A stretch of 64,000 nucleotides of DNA. Source: Candidatus Obscuribacterales bacterium (GTDB lineage: Bacteria; Cyanobacteriota; Vampirovibrionia; Obscuribacterales; Obscuribacteraceae). The translations under genes and the position numbers were made by a program. The DNA lies in NCBI GenBank assembly GCA_019746975.1, contig JAIERK010000190.1:1-64000 (forward strand), given 5' to 3'. Shown here piece after piece: positions 18,701 through 25,658 of the stretch (positions are counted from its first letter, which is position 1; the number at the start of each line of letters is the position of its first letter). The notes beneath the pieces are model-generated. The model saw only the letters and a program-made list of their open reading frames with translations, did not search any database and had not been told where the DNA came from.

Positions 18701-20982
18701 AAGGCCAGCGCGTTGATCGTTCCGTTGCCGGCAACGACTGCGTTGTTATTGTTTGCTCCGATCAAGAAGTTCGCAGCCGTGGTCACGGTGTTGAATGTCG
18801 TCGTAAGGCGTGTCGGATCTAGGGCGAATGGGTTACGACCGAGTTCGCCATCTACGGTGATAACACCCTTGGAGAAGATGTTTTCGAAAGCGTCCGCTAC
18901 TTTTCCTGTCGAGTTGATCGTGAGTTGACTCGTGGTCAAGTTAAGTGTGCCAACCATAATCGTTCCGTCGATTGTGGTGGCGCCTAATATGTTGGCTGTC
19001 GCTACCCCTTTGTCGGGACTGAGAATGCTGCCAGCCGCAGTTACACCTAACGTGCCGGCTTTGATGTTCATCGCAGAGCCTTCGAGGATGCTTACGATGG
19101 TGTTATTTACGGTCAGATTTCCGCCCGTCGTGAGATTGAGATCGCCGGTTGCTCCGATCGCTCCATTGAGAACGATGTCGGATTTCGCTGCACTCTTGAT
19201 CCCAAAACTGCCAGATACTTGTTGACCTGTCGTGCCGTCGAACTGCACGACGCCCTTACCGATAGCCGTTGGTGCTGCGGCATTTATTGATACATTGCCG
19301 GCACTTATCGCACCGCCCGTGATCGCTGTACCAGCTTTGACAGAGCCGATGATGAGGACGTTACCATCGTCATTGCCGCCGGTCGTGTCGATTGCTACGC
19401 CGGTAGGTAGGGTAATGCTGCCCGTCCCAACTGCTTTTCCTGCGAATGCGATCATTTGCACATCGCCGCCTACGAAGCCTGGTCCGGATCCTGTGTCGAT
19501 TGCAGTAATCGCTCCCGATCCGCCGTTGCCGCCTGTAAGATCGATGAGACCGCCGGTCTTACTCTTCTTCGAAACAGCAATATTGTTGCCGACTTGTTTG
19601 AATGCCGCGCCTGCTATAAGTGTCAGATCGCCGCCATCTGCTACTGCTGATGCTGTGACCAAGCCGGTATTACCTGCGTTGGTGATGATGTTGCCGCCGG
19701 CTATCAGTGTCAATGGTGCGCCGTTGGTCGGTGTGATCGCTGCTGAAATAGCGATGTTACCTGTGTTGGTGATTATTGGATCGCCGTACGCATCGACTGT
19801 TCCGACATTGAGATTGTCCGTGTCGGCATTGAGGTGAATGATGCAACCTTTGGCGTTGACGATGCCGGTCGCGTCGTCCATCCAAACATCAACTTTGCCG
19901 TTGGTGCCGGCGTTGAAGTTGACCTGCTGTGAAAGGAGGTCGCCTCCATTCAGGCTGATGTCTCCACCTTCGGTCGTGAAATTGACGTTGTTGCCTGCCT
20001 GGAATGTGCCACCGTCCCCATTCACTGCGAGCCCAGCGTTGCTGCCGACGTTGATGTTGCCTGCGGCGTTAATGACGCCATCGTTAACCAGATTTTGGGT
20101 GTTGATGTTGACGTTGTTGGCTGCGGCGATCGTTGCCGTTCCTCCACCATCAGCGACGTTGCTGACGACTGGAGCGTTGATCGTGAGATTGCCGAGGCTG
20201 GAGATGTTGCCATTGTTGATCAGCGCCTTGCTGGCGTTGAGGATCGGATCGGCGGCATACAGATCGGTGCCTGTGTACGATTCGATCGAACCACCACGTC
20301 CGACGTGGATGGTGTTGGCTGAGATGGTGTCGGAGCCTCCGGCTACTTCATTGGCGGTGAAGATCGTGCCGTAATTGCGTAGCGTGCCTGAGAGTGAGAG
20401 TCCGCTCGTGTTGTCGATAACCTGGACGCCGCGTGCTACGGTGAGTGATTCAATCGAACCGCCTACCGTCTTGTCCAGATTCGTAAGTATGCTGTTGTCC
20501 AACGAGATGGTGCCACCTACAGCAGCGCCATTCGCCTTCAGTTGTATTGATTGTTTGCCTGTGTCGAGGACTTGTTGTGCAGCGACAATTTCTCCAGCAG
20601 TTAGCTTGGACTCGAGTGTCACCACTCTTTCTTTGCCACCGACATCGATGGTGAGATTTTGAAAAGTGCCGAGATTGCCGGCGGTGAAATTAGCTCTTCC
20701 CGAATTGAGATTGAAATTGGCACCAGTGAAGACCGGCTGAATAGTGAAGTTCGAATTTCTTCGTTCAGCTCTTCGAGACGATCCGTTGTCCTGTGCAGGG
20801 CTTTGCTGCAACTGCTGCAAGCGCATTTGTCTAGGAGTATTGCGTTCGCGCGGTTCGTGGTTGCCGTTGTTCGCCATAGCCGGGGCCGCAGCTATAGGGA
20901 TGCTGCAGGCTAGTCCAATCGACAACCCGAGCGCTCTACTTCCTTGGAACGAGATTGTTTTTGCGTTTTTATTGTCAGACAT
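12712..20982 (-). CDS. giant secreted beta-repeat (filamentous-haemagglutinin-like) protein
   Basis: 2756 residues, Gly/Asn/Ser/Thr rich, almost no Cys or Trp. A signal peptide is clear (ALGLSIGLACSIPIAAAPAMA, cleaved near residue 38). After a Gln/Arg-rich linker, residues about 85-165 form an N-terminal module (IDVGGKERVVTLESKLTAGE... GAAVGGTISL) also found in the 53.2 kb relative. The body is long beta-helix-type sequence with recurring N-G-I/F-x-D-x-N motifs. Two copies of an 80-residue domain sit at about 1948-2031 and 2098-2174. The C-terminal ~165 residues (from about 2590) resemble a FecR-type strand domain (DTPHGSIAV, VYNMHD, INVAPG) plus a helical tail, and match the relative's end. 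Likely a cell-surface or matrix adhesin; no TpsB-type partner or autotransporter barrel is seen. ATG with GGTGGA ribosome-binding site. Confidence 0.85.
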   Translation of the reverse strand: MSDNKNAKTISFQGSRALGLSIGLACSIPIAAAPAMANNGNHEPRERNTPRQMRLQQLQQSPAQDNGSSRRAERRNSNFTIQPVFTGANFNLNSGRANFTAGNLGTFQNLTIDVGGKERVVTLESKLTAGEIVAAQQVLDTGKQSIQLKANGAAVGGTISLDNSILTNLDKTVGGSIESLTVARGVQVIDNTSGLSLSGTLRNYGTIFTANEVAGGSDTISANTIHVGRGGSIESYTGTDLYAADPILNASKALINNGNISSLGNLTINAPVVSNVADGGGTATIAAANNVNINTQNLVNDGVINAAGNINVGSNAGLAVNGDGGTFQAGNNVNFTTEGGDISLNGGDLLSQQVNFNAGTNGKVDVWMDDATGIVNAKGCIIHLNADTDNLNVGTVDAYGDPIITNTGNIAISAAITPTNGAPLTLIAGGNIITNAGNTGLVTASAVADGGDLTLIAGAAFKQVGNNIAVSKKSKTGGLIDLTGGNGGSGAITAIDTGSGPGFVGGDVQMIAFAGKAVGTGSITLPTGVAIDTTGGNDDGNVLIIGSVKAGTAITGGAISAGNVSINAAAPTAIGKGVVQFDGTTGQQVSGSFGIKSAAKSDIVLNGAIGATGDLNLTTGGNLTVNNTIVSILEGSAMNIKAGTLGVTAAGSILSPDKGVATANILGATTIDGTIMVGTLNLTTSQLTINSTGKVADAFENIFSKGVITVDGELGRNPFALDPTRLTTTFNTVTTAANFLIGANNNNAVVAGNGTINALAFNNKGTAKGNITFNASGKSGILFDNFGTVDGTAVTVNAGKGAIVNETGAILQATQQTNDKDVPTLTLITTFLTNNGHIEAVGEQKQTFGTLKIQSLGDLTIAGVDNGFFVDFSSTVELKAAGDIVVGGIVNNVNSNPFSAFNTGLGGFKVEADGEFQSTMPGVQVKADGKGNRGEISITAANVVYNGVGAAPNFFLNATGDGNALSVNKKPIELILSDKKAGIIIGNNPGNYSVTITGFDPKSTSTFTTPNLLSIDMASFVINNTSLNLTGTSNFLLNGNLIGGENVTITTASKKDFVVGGATDNGVTGLNAGEGISALKHLTINSPGNFVLNAGTLLRDFGGEPGDKTLLVGKSLLINAGADVAGRELQFDPGLNTKTSYTNLNPNGAISSGGLTIKAAGILTLSNDNNQAQTVISVGNQRRENLGLMGGGAIEITATQLKFSPEGILFNAFASLPGSPNGGDVDITLSSSKVVKVGNGKGEIRANVTALPGFEAPSGSGGFKLTNTGPITATEIVTGNPSINLGGPNAEGRLSFNSTTSTVKLTNITGFSGNLLNIASGSTTPMLLNNAGKNGITDANADIGGGNLSFSNIGSLVTNGVLLSGVEYNFTSTSDINFSDNLGFLVGFNGPPSNEGGVIRVTAPSLKFNNQFGLALIALGGTATGGSITINTTSALDASEELRIAAPGVGNALSLDVGFTQGVGGSINVQTGGALKVNGAGLNFGNNPLSAKGSSLTLQSRQPTDTTAGSPLLFENTTDPFLAGLAYGSVTLTSGSSTPFKLNGANSNNGNGFVDGNLRAGTITINPLSGTGIIDATGYALVANNLILNADTINFDNQIISVNPDSILVGSGNNTGVGGQITISATDFNFSNAGGVLLQALGDPANPGSLGGTINVAGTGTNNVEIGANAFSFDVRDTGGGATQIAGSVIVKSAKDLVVDASALTYGTNDGGLLDLTAAGNMLISNISSLNGSKLNSATFTTTGTINGAGVFQFGSATDNGFTDVNPTFIANSVSINTSGKDAGIDTSTGTIQANLLTLLTTGNVNIASGGTLGVVANATTGVGGTLSITAVGITQSGGAAGYTLAAPGSTGAGGIIVVNLTGSNPLVIGAGGLSADISNGLNQAGGSLVITSGGSIQADISALDVGSNFGGSGPNVSINANGVLAVNNLSLISNIGLGGGQFSTVIVNGTPTAGDISTFTVTNAALPNGFIKLTYTEQAGDTAETIALAFTQLINSNSALQNIGVTATTTGNTISLRSTTNGTTYSDTTDPDGNLEIDLATSSGGLTLTSRTSQAFVLGGAAAGTNGIQDNNLNLDIANITIGNSGNITTATIGGGVRAGGTDVLTVIDPKLPLGSVELSYVIQDGDTRESVAQALATLVNNNASLQSIGVIASTSGSVITLTSASANTSYTSEAAKGAKIDLVTSSQGGDIVNGNLVSLTGASTISATLNSTGNIGSSLAPILLQGAPGSINTNAGIDAFIVSTQGATSTNLNAGRNLFATFTGGNVLGVSGNAGSFNLIYNNANALNNNTVRLTGVTTTRGDLTVASNAQTLEVAGSLTSGFGNIVLQNLATTNPNAQINIITGSTIFGSGAVASLNQGNVYITIGGAPPSFTPADGQIPAGNPTILETVGGQVTFGSTTNLNGSITADPTAILKALGRNLVFNTTAAYNATHINVGANVTITADPPPITAMSFTSNEGNSREAKVSTTSTSLVNFMPGSVIDSTNTRARGVTTSSQPQTADVINAINAPVNMLNLDNAQLSSFQNATLATANTNSAGLLSGIVSEGDTGSTLVSQSFVAGESQSIGMNTVLQGEVSNGVQHRTLERGPLLLAPQTDVVVDTPHGSIAVAAKSLVLMISSEDSLAVYNMHDVHKNAVTVTHDGNSINVAPGTTALLDKSSKTFEELNPAQFVRYRQPACKAVNKATKLYRAEFELFSMLQGLPAFKELLASEDAETRKTMRGVLKTAAILMQLGAGKENYKFFIKPAVTAYTK

Positions 20983-21217
20983 TCTTTATCCACCATCATC
21001 GAAGACTGGGTCCGGTTCAGAGAAACTAAGGACACCTATACACGCCAAAAAAAATTGGAACTCCAAGGGTAGTTGACAACTACTGAAAGGAGTCCCATCA
21101 CAAGTTCAAATGATAACGTCTTTGACCTTGTGGCAAAGGTTCAATCATATACAAGGATCGGTTGCGGATCCGCGAAACGCTAACCAGGTGTTCGATTGTT
21201 GGACGGTTTAATTTTTG
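20983..21217. promoter_or_regulatory. upstream region of the giant repeat protein gene
   Basis: 235 bases between the orphan winged-helix gene and the giant gene, both on the minus strand. It contains an operator-like inverted repeat GTAGTT-GAC-AACTAC at 21069-21083, and an A8 tract at about 21049-21056. A possible -10 (TATAGG on the minus strand, near 21033-21038) is present without a good -35. The long leader (about 50 bases) ends in the ribosome-binding site of the giant gene. Confidence 0.4.
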
Positions 21218-21565
21218 TTAACTGTCGGGCATCGAATCCGAGTGTTTGTGCTTAATTCGGGCGGACATTGTCAGCGTGTAACCGGCACCATGTTGAGTTT
21301 CGAGTTGAGGGCAACCTGGGATCCCACGTAGCTTTTTGCGAAGCCGGGCGATACACATGCGTACGGAATCTATAGAACAACTTTCGTCTGACTTCCAAAC
21401 TCGCGACATCAAAGCATCGACGTTGAACACGTGTTCTGCATTGCGCATCAAGAATTCGAGCATCCGAAACTCCAGAGGTTGAAGGTAATACCCTGGCGGG
21501 TTGGACACCAAACAGACGGGACGGGTATTGAATTCAGAGCCATTCAGATCACCCCGAAATACCAA
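21218..21565 (-). CDS. orphan OmpR/PhoB-type winged-helix DNA-binding protein
   Basis: 115 residues forming a stand-alone transcriptional-regulator C-terminal domain: YYLQPLEFRMLEFLMRNAEHVFNVDALMSRVWKSDE, then SIDSVRMCIARLRKKL (recognition helix, about residues 66-82) and the wing QLETQHGAGYTL. There is no receiver domain before it and no sensor kinase nearby, so it is an orphan regulator or a truncated response regulator. The only in-frame start is a TTG at 21565 preceded by AGGA; an ATG just upstream is out of frame. It lies directly upstream of the giant repeat protein gene in the same direction, and an inverted repeat precedes it, so control of itself and/or the giant gene is a reasonable inference. 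Confidence 0.75.
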   Translation of the reverse strand: MVFRGDLNGSEFNTRPVCLVSNPPGYYLQPLEFRMLEFLMRNAEHVFNVDALMSRVWKSDESCSIDSVRMCIARLRKKLRGIPGCPQLETQHGAGYTLTMSARIKHKHSDSMPDS

Positions 21566-21601
21566 GGCATCCTGATGATTCGGCTCGGCATGAACACTAA
21601 C

Positions 21602-21617
21602 TGGACACCATTGTCCA
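21602..21617. promoter_or_regulatory. operator-like inverted repeat TGGACA-N4-TGTCCA
   Basis: Perfect 6-bp arms separated by four bases, 37 bases upstream of the orphan winged-helix gene's start. OmpR-family proteins more often use direct repeats, so the binding protein is uncertain. The overlapping word TTTGTCCAATT also occurs on both sides of the second repeat-protein gene (52893-52903 and 56874-56884). Confidence 0.4.
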
Positions 21618-21740
21618 ATACGATTGCGCGCTTTCCAAATAGACGAACATCTATATGAATTTTGTGAGAGCGCAGTCGATAGAACATTTTAGCCAACCCG
21701 GCACCATATGTAGTGAGTCGTCAGAAACGGAATACAAGGA

Positions 21741-21787
21741 GAGAATGGGGAAAGGAGGCAGTATCCTTTCCCTTTTCTCCTCTCTCA
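21741..21787. other. hairpin in the ssb/winged-helix intergenic region
   Basis: GGGAAAGGA (21748-21756) pairs with TCCTTTCCC (21764-21772) around a seven-base loop, with partly complementary purine- and pyrimidine-rich flanks (GAGAGAA / TTCTCCTCTC). It resembles the next hairpin in arrangement and loop (both contain GGCAGT), suggesting a duplicated element. The remainder of this 409-base gap shows no gene. Confidence 0.45.
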
Positions 21788-21887
21788 GTCGCACGTGAAA
21801 AAATTGAAAATCTGATGGCAGTAGCACCATTGGCGCCACATCAAAATCGCTCCTGGACTTTAGTCGAATTACGAAGCATCTTTTGCC

Positions 21888-21937
21888 GAGAGAGAAAGGG
21901 GAGGATGGCAGTGAACCTCCCCTTCTTCGCTTCTCTC
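21888..21937 (-). terminator. strong hairpin after ssb, probable terminator
   Basis: AAGGGGAGG (21896-21904) pairs perfectly with CCTCCCCTT (21916-21924) around an 11-base loop, extended by GAGAGA/TCTCTC arms. On the minus strand the inner stem is followed by TTTCTCTCTC. It begins about 40 bases after the ssb stop, a normal place for a terminator, though the downstream tract is not a pure U-run. Confidence 0.55.
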
Positions 21938-21974
21938 TAAGGCATGGGTGTGATGCACTCGGAAAAACTTTGCA

Positions 21975-22520
21975 CTATGCGGTCATTTTACTCAGCATGA
22001 TCTGAGAAGTGTCGTCGGCGGATAAAGCTGCAGGCAGCGGCTCCTCATCGCCCTCGTGGGTATCCGCTACCTCATCGAAATGTGGTGGGGGCGGAGTGTT
22101 GTCGTCCTCTTCTGATACCATAATCTGATCGCCTTCAACCTGCGGTGGTGGCTCCACCTTTGGTGCTCGATCGACGTCGCCTTTGCTGTCAAAGTCAGGT
22201 CGAAACCGTGGAGGAAGAGCCAGTTGATTTGCCTGCACAGTCGGGGTGACTCTGTCTTTCCCCTCACGGTCGACCCACTTTTCCATAGCAATTCGCCCGG
22301 AGACTGCGACCTGGTTACCTTTTTTCAAATACTCGTTGGCCAGCTCAGCCAGGCGGTCCCAGGTCTCAACCCGATAATAATCGGTTGTCTTCTCCTTTCT
22401 TACTTTGTTGAACGAACTTACCGCCACAAAAAGGGTGGTCTTTGTTCGCCCGCTTGCGAATTGGAATTGCTCCGGTTCTTTTGCTAAGTTCCCCACAATC
22501 GATATATTCGCGAGACTCAT
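21975..22520 (-). CDS. ssb: single-stranded DNA-binding protein
   Basis: Binds ssDNA in replication and repair. The start was set at 22520 because MSLANISIVGNLAKEP is the family's usual beginning and has a perfect AGGAGGT ribosome-binding site; the frame runs 41 codons further upstream but that part is not family-like. The OB fold covers about residues 1-110 (LFVAVSSFNK, YYRVETWDRLAELANEYLKKGNQVAVSGRI). The C-terminal half is acidic and Pro-rich. The usual acidic tip ending in Pro-Phe is missing: the protein ends SQIMLSKMTA. That tip recruits other replication proteins, so this may be an accessory SSB. It has its own sigma70-like promoter and a probable terminator. Confidence 0.92.
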   Translation of the reverse strand: MSLANISIVGNLAKEPEQFQFASGRTKTTLFVAVSSFNKVRKEKTTDYYRVETWDRLAELANEYLKKGNQVAVSGRIAMEKWVDREGKDRVTPTVQANQLALPPRFRPDFDSKGDVDRAPKVEPPPQVEGDQIMVSEEDDNTPPPPHFDEVADTHEGDEEPLPAALSADDTSQIMLSKMTA

Positions 22521-22580
22521 GGTTAACCTCCTGGCACGTCGGCGCCCGCTAAAAGTGTCATCAATTGGGGAGATGAAGTT

Positions 22581-22609
22581 ATGATAGATACCATACGAAA
22601 GTATGTCAA
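22581..22609 (-). promoter_or_regulatory. ssb: sigma70 promoter of ssb with embedded inverted repeat
   Basis: On the minus strand a perfect -35 TTGACA (22604-22609) and a -10 TATCAT (22581-22586) are 17 bases apart. An inverted repeat CATAC-GAAA-GTATG (22592-22605) fills the spacer and touches the -35, the position expected for a repressor operator. Distance to the ssb ATG is 60 bases. Confidence 0.75.
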
Positions 22610-22738
22610 CATATTTTTGTCCGGTATCGGACTGCTTCGGCAACAGTGCCTGTCCGTGGGCTTTTCGAGCTCTTGAGCAGTCGAAAGAGCGCCACTGTTA
22701 TTGTCATACTGACAAGGTGGCATCCGTAGTATAAGGGT

Positions 22739-22836
22739 TTTCAGCTTCTCGGCTGAAACTTACGATTGGTGGTTCTGATAAGCGAAGTTCTGTGCATCTA
22801 TACCCTGAAGTTTTGCACCTTTTCGGGTATGTATAG
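22739..22836. other. two hairpins in the kinase leader region
   Basis: TTTCAGC (22739-22745) pairs with GCTGAAA (22752-22758) around a 6-base loop. Further on, CTATACCC (22798-22805) pairs with GGGTAT-G-TATAG (22825-22836) with one bulge. The second ends about 30 bases before the kinase start. Neither is followed by a U-run, so they are more likely leader structures than terminators. Confidence 0.4.
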
Positions 22837-22868
22837 TGGGTGGAAAGTAGCCCTGGAGTTACCGGTAG

Positions 22869-24038
22869 GTGACCTCGAAGCGTGATTTCTATAGTGAGTA
22901 TGAATGGCTCAAGCCGCTTGCTGAAGGCGGCATGGGCACGGTGTACGAGTGCGAGGATAAAAGGAACAGCCGTAAGCGCTGCGCGATCAAGCAGATGCGA
23001 AGCGATGATGCGCGCTCTCCAGAAGAGCTGGAGGAAGCGAAGCGGCTGTTCCGGCGTGAAGTCGCTATTTTACGAGGGCTCGATCACACTAATATAGTTC
23101 CGTTCATCGACGACTACGTGTCCGACGACGGGCGATACTTCCTCGTGATGGATTTCATCGAAGGCAACAATCTCGAGACTGTTATCCACAATGAAGGACC
23201 ATTCAGTCAAGACGACGCAATCATGGTCGGAATCCAGATTTGCGAAGTGTTAGAGTATCTGCACGATCGAAGCATCATATATAGAGATCTAAAACCGAGC
23301 AATCTGATGTTGACGCCTGAGGGTCACATCATACTGATAGACTTCGGCATCGCCCGAATTTTGATGCCGTCCACGACAGCTACGCGTGTTGTCACTGCTG
23401 GATATTCGCCTCCTGAGCAGTACTTTGGAAAGCCGGAGCCGCGCAGCGATCTCTATGCACTAGGAGCAACGCTTGCGCATCTTGTCACCGGTGTCAGACC
23501 TAGACCTCTGATCCCGAGCGTTCCGCGTCAGCAAGGCGCAGATGTATTGCCGAGTTTTGATTTGTTGATTTCGAGACTGACTGCTCACAATCCGGCTGAA
23601 CGACCGATCAGTGCGCGAGTGGTCTTACATTCTCTCTTTCGCGTCTATAAGGAATTGCATCCTGAATGTGAGATACCGGATTTCGATCATGAGCCTCTCG
23701 AAAGCAGGGAGGATCAATTTATAAGTCAAAAAATAATGCGAACCGGGCTTACGGCAGCGAGCTCTGCGAAGAAAGATCTTCCGCGTAAGAAAGGTCCTGA
23801 GTTTGAAAGCTATTCGGATGAAGAGATGCCGTCTTCGATTGCGAAAATTTTCTTCGATACACTGAAGCAATCCAGCGGAAAGATGTCGCGCTATGAAGGC
23901 GGCGATGAGGACGAGGAATCTCGTAACCGTTCTACAGTCGAAGGTGTGACAAAAGGGCTCAGAGATACTTTGGACAAACTCAATGCTCAATCGAGCATCT
24001 GGCAGAAGCTAATCAAATGGGTGTCGGGTCGCGGCTGA
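22869..24038 (+). CDS. Hanks-type Ser/Thr protein kinase (soluble)
   Basis: 389 residues. The kinase domain is complete: Gly-rich loop LAEGGMGTVYE (about residues 17-27), ATP-binding Lys in CAIKQM, catalytic loop IYRDLKPSN (Tyr replaces the usual His of HRD), DFG in LIDFGIAR, and the activation-segment signature GYSPPEQYFG. From about residue 270 the C-terminal region is charged and of unknown function, with no membrane segment. It is closely similar in layout to the kinase at 45.4 kb, which does have a membrane anchor. The GTG start has a GGAG ribosome-binding site. Convergent with the subtilase gene, the two stops lying 6 bases apart. Confidence 0.92.
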   Translation: MTSKRDFYSEYEWLKPLAEGGMGTVYECEDKRNSRKRCAIKQMRSDDARSPEELEEAKRLFRREVAILRGLDHTNIVPFIDDYVSDDGRYFLVMDFIEGNNLETVIHNEGPFSQDDAIMVGIQICEVLEYLHDRSIIYRDLKPSNLMLTPEGHIILIDFGIARILMPSTTATRVVTAGYSPPEQYFGKPEPRSDLYALGATLAHLVTGVRPRPLIPSVPRQQGADVLPSFDLLISRLTAHNPAERPISARVVLHSLFRVYKELHPECEIPDFDHEPLESREDQFISQKIMRTGLTAASSAKKDLPRKKGPEFESYSDEEMPSSIAKIFFDTLKQSSGKMSRYEGGDEDEESRNRSTVEGVTKGLRDTLDKLNAQSSIWQKLIKWVSGRG

Positions 24039-24044
24039 TCGTGG

Positions 24045-25367
24045 CTAGGGCAAGTCTTTGATCTTAAAGCCTTTGATGATCGCTTGATACAGGTTAGGCA
24101 CCACATAGCCTTCCGCTGTCACTGTCCCGGTTTTGAAGATGATCTTGTCAGCGTCAATCGCATTAAGCTTCGGGTTGATGCTCATCAATAGAGCTATTGC
24201 TCCCACCCATATAGGTGCCGCAAATGAGGTCCCTGTTCCGAAAATTCCGGAATCGGCAGTGGTCGTGTTGTAAGTCTTGATTGCAGTTCCTGGCGCCGCA
24301 GCGGTGAAAGAGCCGAAGTTGGAAAACGGAGCTCTAAGATTGGTGGCAGTATCGAGTGCAGCGACGCGCCGCAAAAGCTTTCCTTTCGACATGTCCGCCT
24401 TACCCTCATTTCCTGCGGCGTTGACGAAGAGATCGCCTTGCTTCTTTGCGGATTTAGCAATCATCTGCACCGTCGGTGATGCGTTGTAGGTATAGGGTAT
24501 GTAACCTTGAACCTCGATATTGATCACACCAGGACCGCCCCGAACATCTTGATGGTCGATAGCCCAGGTCATGGCGCGAAGAACATCTAATGTGGCGATA
24601 CCTCCGGTGCCGTCGCCGACGCGACACATCGTAACTTTAACGGGCTTATCGAATGAGGCGATGCCGGCCAATCCCGTCGCGTTGTTGGTGCGCGCGGCTA
24701 CTATGGCAGTGGTGGCAGTACCATGATAGTCAGAATCGGTGACCGGTTCTGAAGTACCTTGGGCGCCGTTGAAAAAATTGAATTGCTGAATATCATTCAT
24801 CTCGTTGTTGGTAGTGATCAACGAGCAGCCGCTATCGATGCTTGTAATTCGTGGTTGTTGCGTCTGAGTCAGTCCGACTGCATGCATCAGGCAGTTGGCT
24901 TCTGAAAACTTGATTGTTTGCAAATGAGTCTGACCTGGGAATTCGGGATCGTCGATGGACGGGGTGCACTGAGTGCGAATCGAAGGGAATGTCAGTTCAG
25001 AAGTTTCTATATTGAGGTCCGCGGCTTCTCTGATTCTACGCAGTGCTGTTCGACGATCTGACTTCGTAGGCACGACTTCGAGAATTGAAAAACGACCTTG
25101 CTTGCAGCGAATTTCTTGAACGATCCTACAGCCGCCTCTGGTTATGGTATTGCGAACCTGGTCACCAGTTGCGTTCTCTTTCGTGGTGATAAGAATCGTT
25201 TGTTGATTTCGCGCGACGGTTTTTGTTTTTGCAAATGCGCTTTGCGGTATCGCCGGTATGAGCGCGAGAACGAGTAGAGTCACGATCCCAGAGAGTCGCA
25301 GTGTCAAAGGTTTGCTGCACGGCTGGTGCCCTCTGTTTTTCTTTGAATTTGGGGGGGCAGAAACCAT
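24045..25367 (-). CDS. secreted subtilisin-like serine protease (S8)
   Basis: 440 residues with a signal peptide (SGIVTLLVLALIPAIPQSAFA, cleaved near residue 46), a propeptide-like region to about 110, and the S8 catalytic domain. Catalytic residues are Asp in ITSIDSGCS (about 177), His in DYHGTATTAIVAA (about 214), the oxyanion Asn in FVNAAGNEG, and Ser in GTGTSFAAPIWVG (about 381). It ends soon after the catalytic domain, with no anchor or repeat domain, so it should be released or periplasmic. Codons 4-7 contain a run of seven C (seven G on the plus strand, 25351-25357), which could slip. Possible targets include the large surface proteins, but nothing shows this. Confidence 0.9.
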   Translation of the reverse strand: MVSAPPNSKKNRGHQPCSKPLTLRLSGIVTLLVLALIPAIPQSAFAKTKTVARNQQTILITTKENATGDQVRNTITRGGCRIVQEIRCKQGRFSILEVVPTKSDRRTALRRIREAADLNIETSELTFPSIRTQCTPSIDDPEFPGQTHLQTIKFSEANCLMHAVGLTQTQQPRITSIDSGCSLITTNNEMNDIQQFNFFNGAQGTSEPVTDSDYHGTATTAIVAARTNNATGLAGIASFDKPVKVTMCRVGDGTGGIATLDVLRAMTWAIDHQDVRGGPGVINIEVQGYIPYTYNASPTVQMIAKSAKKQGDLFVNAAGNEGKADMSKGKLLRRVAALDTATNLRAPFSNFGSFTAAAPGTAIKTYNTTTADSGIFGTGTSFAAPIWVGAIALLMSINPKLNAIDADKIIFKTGTVTAEGYVVPNLYQAIIKGFKIKDLP

Positions 25368-25658
25368 GAATCACCACGAGGAGTCTGTGACCCCAGTCGG
25401 ATACGCTGAATTTGATAAGATACGACAGGCATAAACCGCTGTCAATATAATGTTGCAGACCTACATTATTTCAGCGTTCCTCTCCAGAGGTCGGCTTCGC
25501 CAGGGCATCTTCGAAGACTTGTCTGAAGAGCTTCTGCGCGTGTCAGGCGAGAACCTCATAGGTTTCCAGTACGGTAATCCAATTCCATTCTTAATTGGTC
25601 GTACGAGATTTGCTGATGACAGAGAATGCTCCGGCAATCTTGCCATCGCGTCCAACTG
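25368..25658. other. intergenic region between ddl end and subtilase start
   Basis: 291 bases with no supported gene. Short open frames here (for example 25461-25655 minus, starting at a TTG three bases after ddl) have a Ser/Arg/Pro-rich shadow-like composition. No clear terminator for ddl or promoter for the protease was identified. Confidence 0.4.

Noticed and set aside
15059-20374. Many long plus-strand frames opposite the giant repeat protein (up to 287 residues)
   Set aside because: They mirror the biased Gly/Asn/Thr codons of the minus-strand gene, are Pro/Val/Ala-rich, lack ribosome-binding sites, and the minus gene has signal peptide, continuous frame and terminator.
25461-25655. 64-residue minus-strand frame just after ddl
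   Set aside because: TTG start, Ser/Arg/Pro-rich composition and no ribosome-binding site or family; reads like a non-coding shadow.
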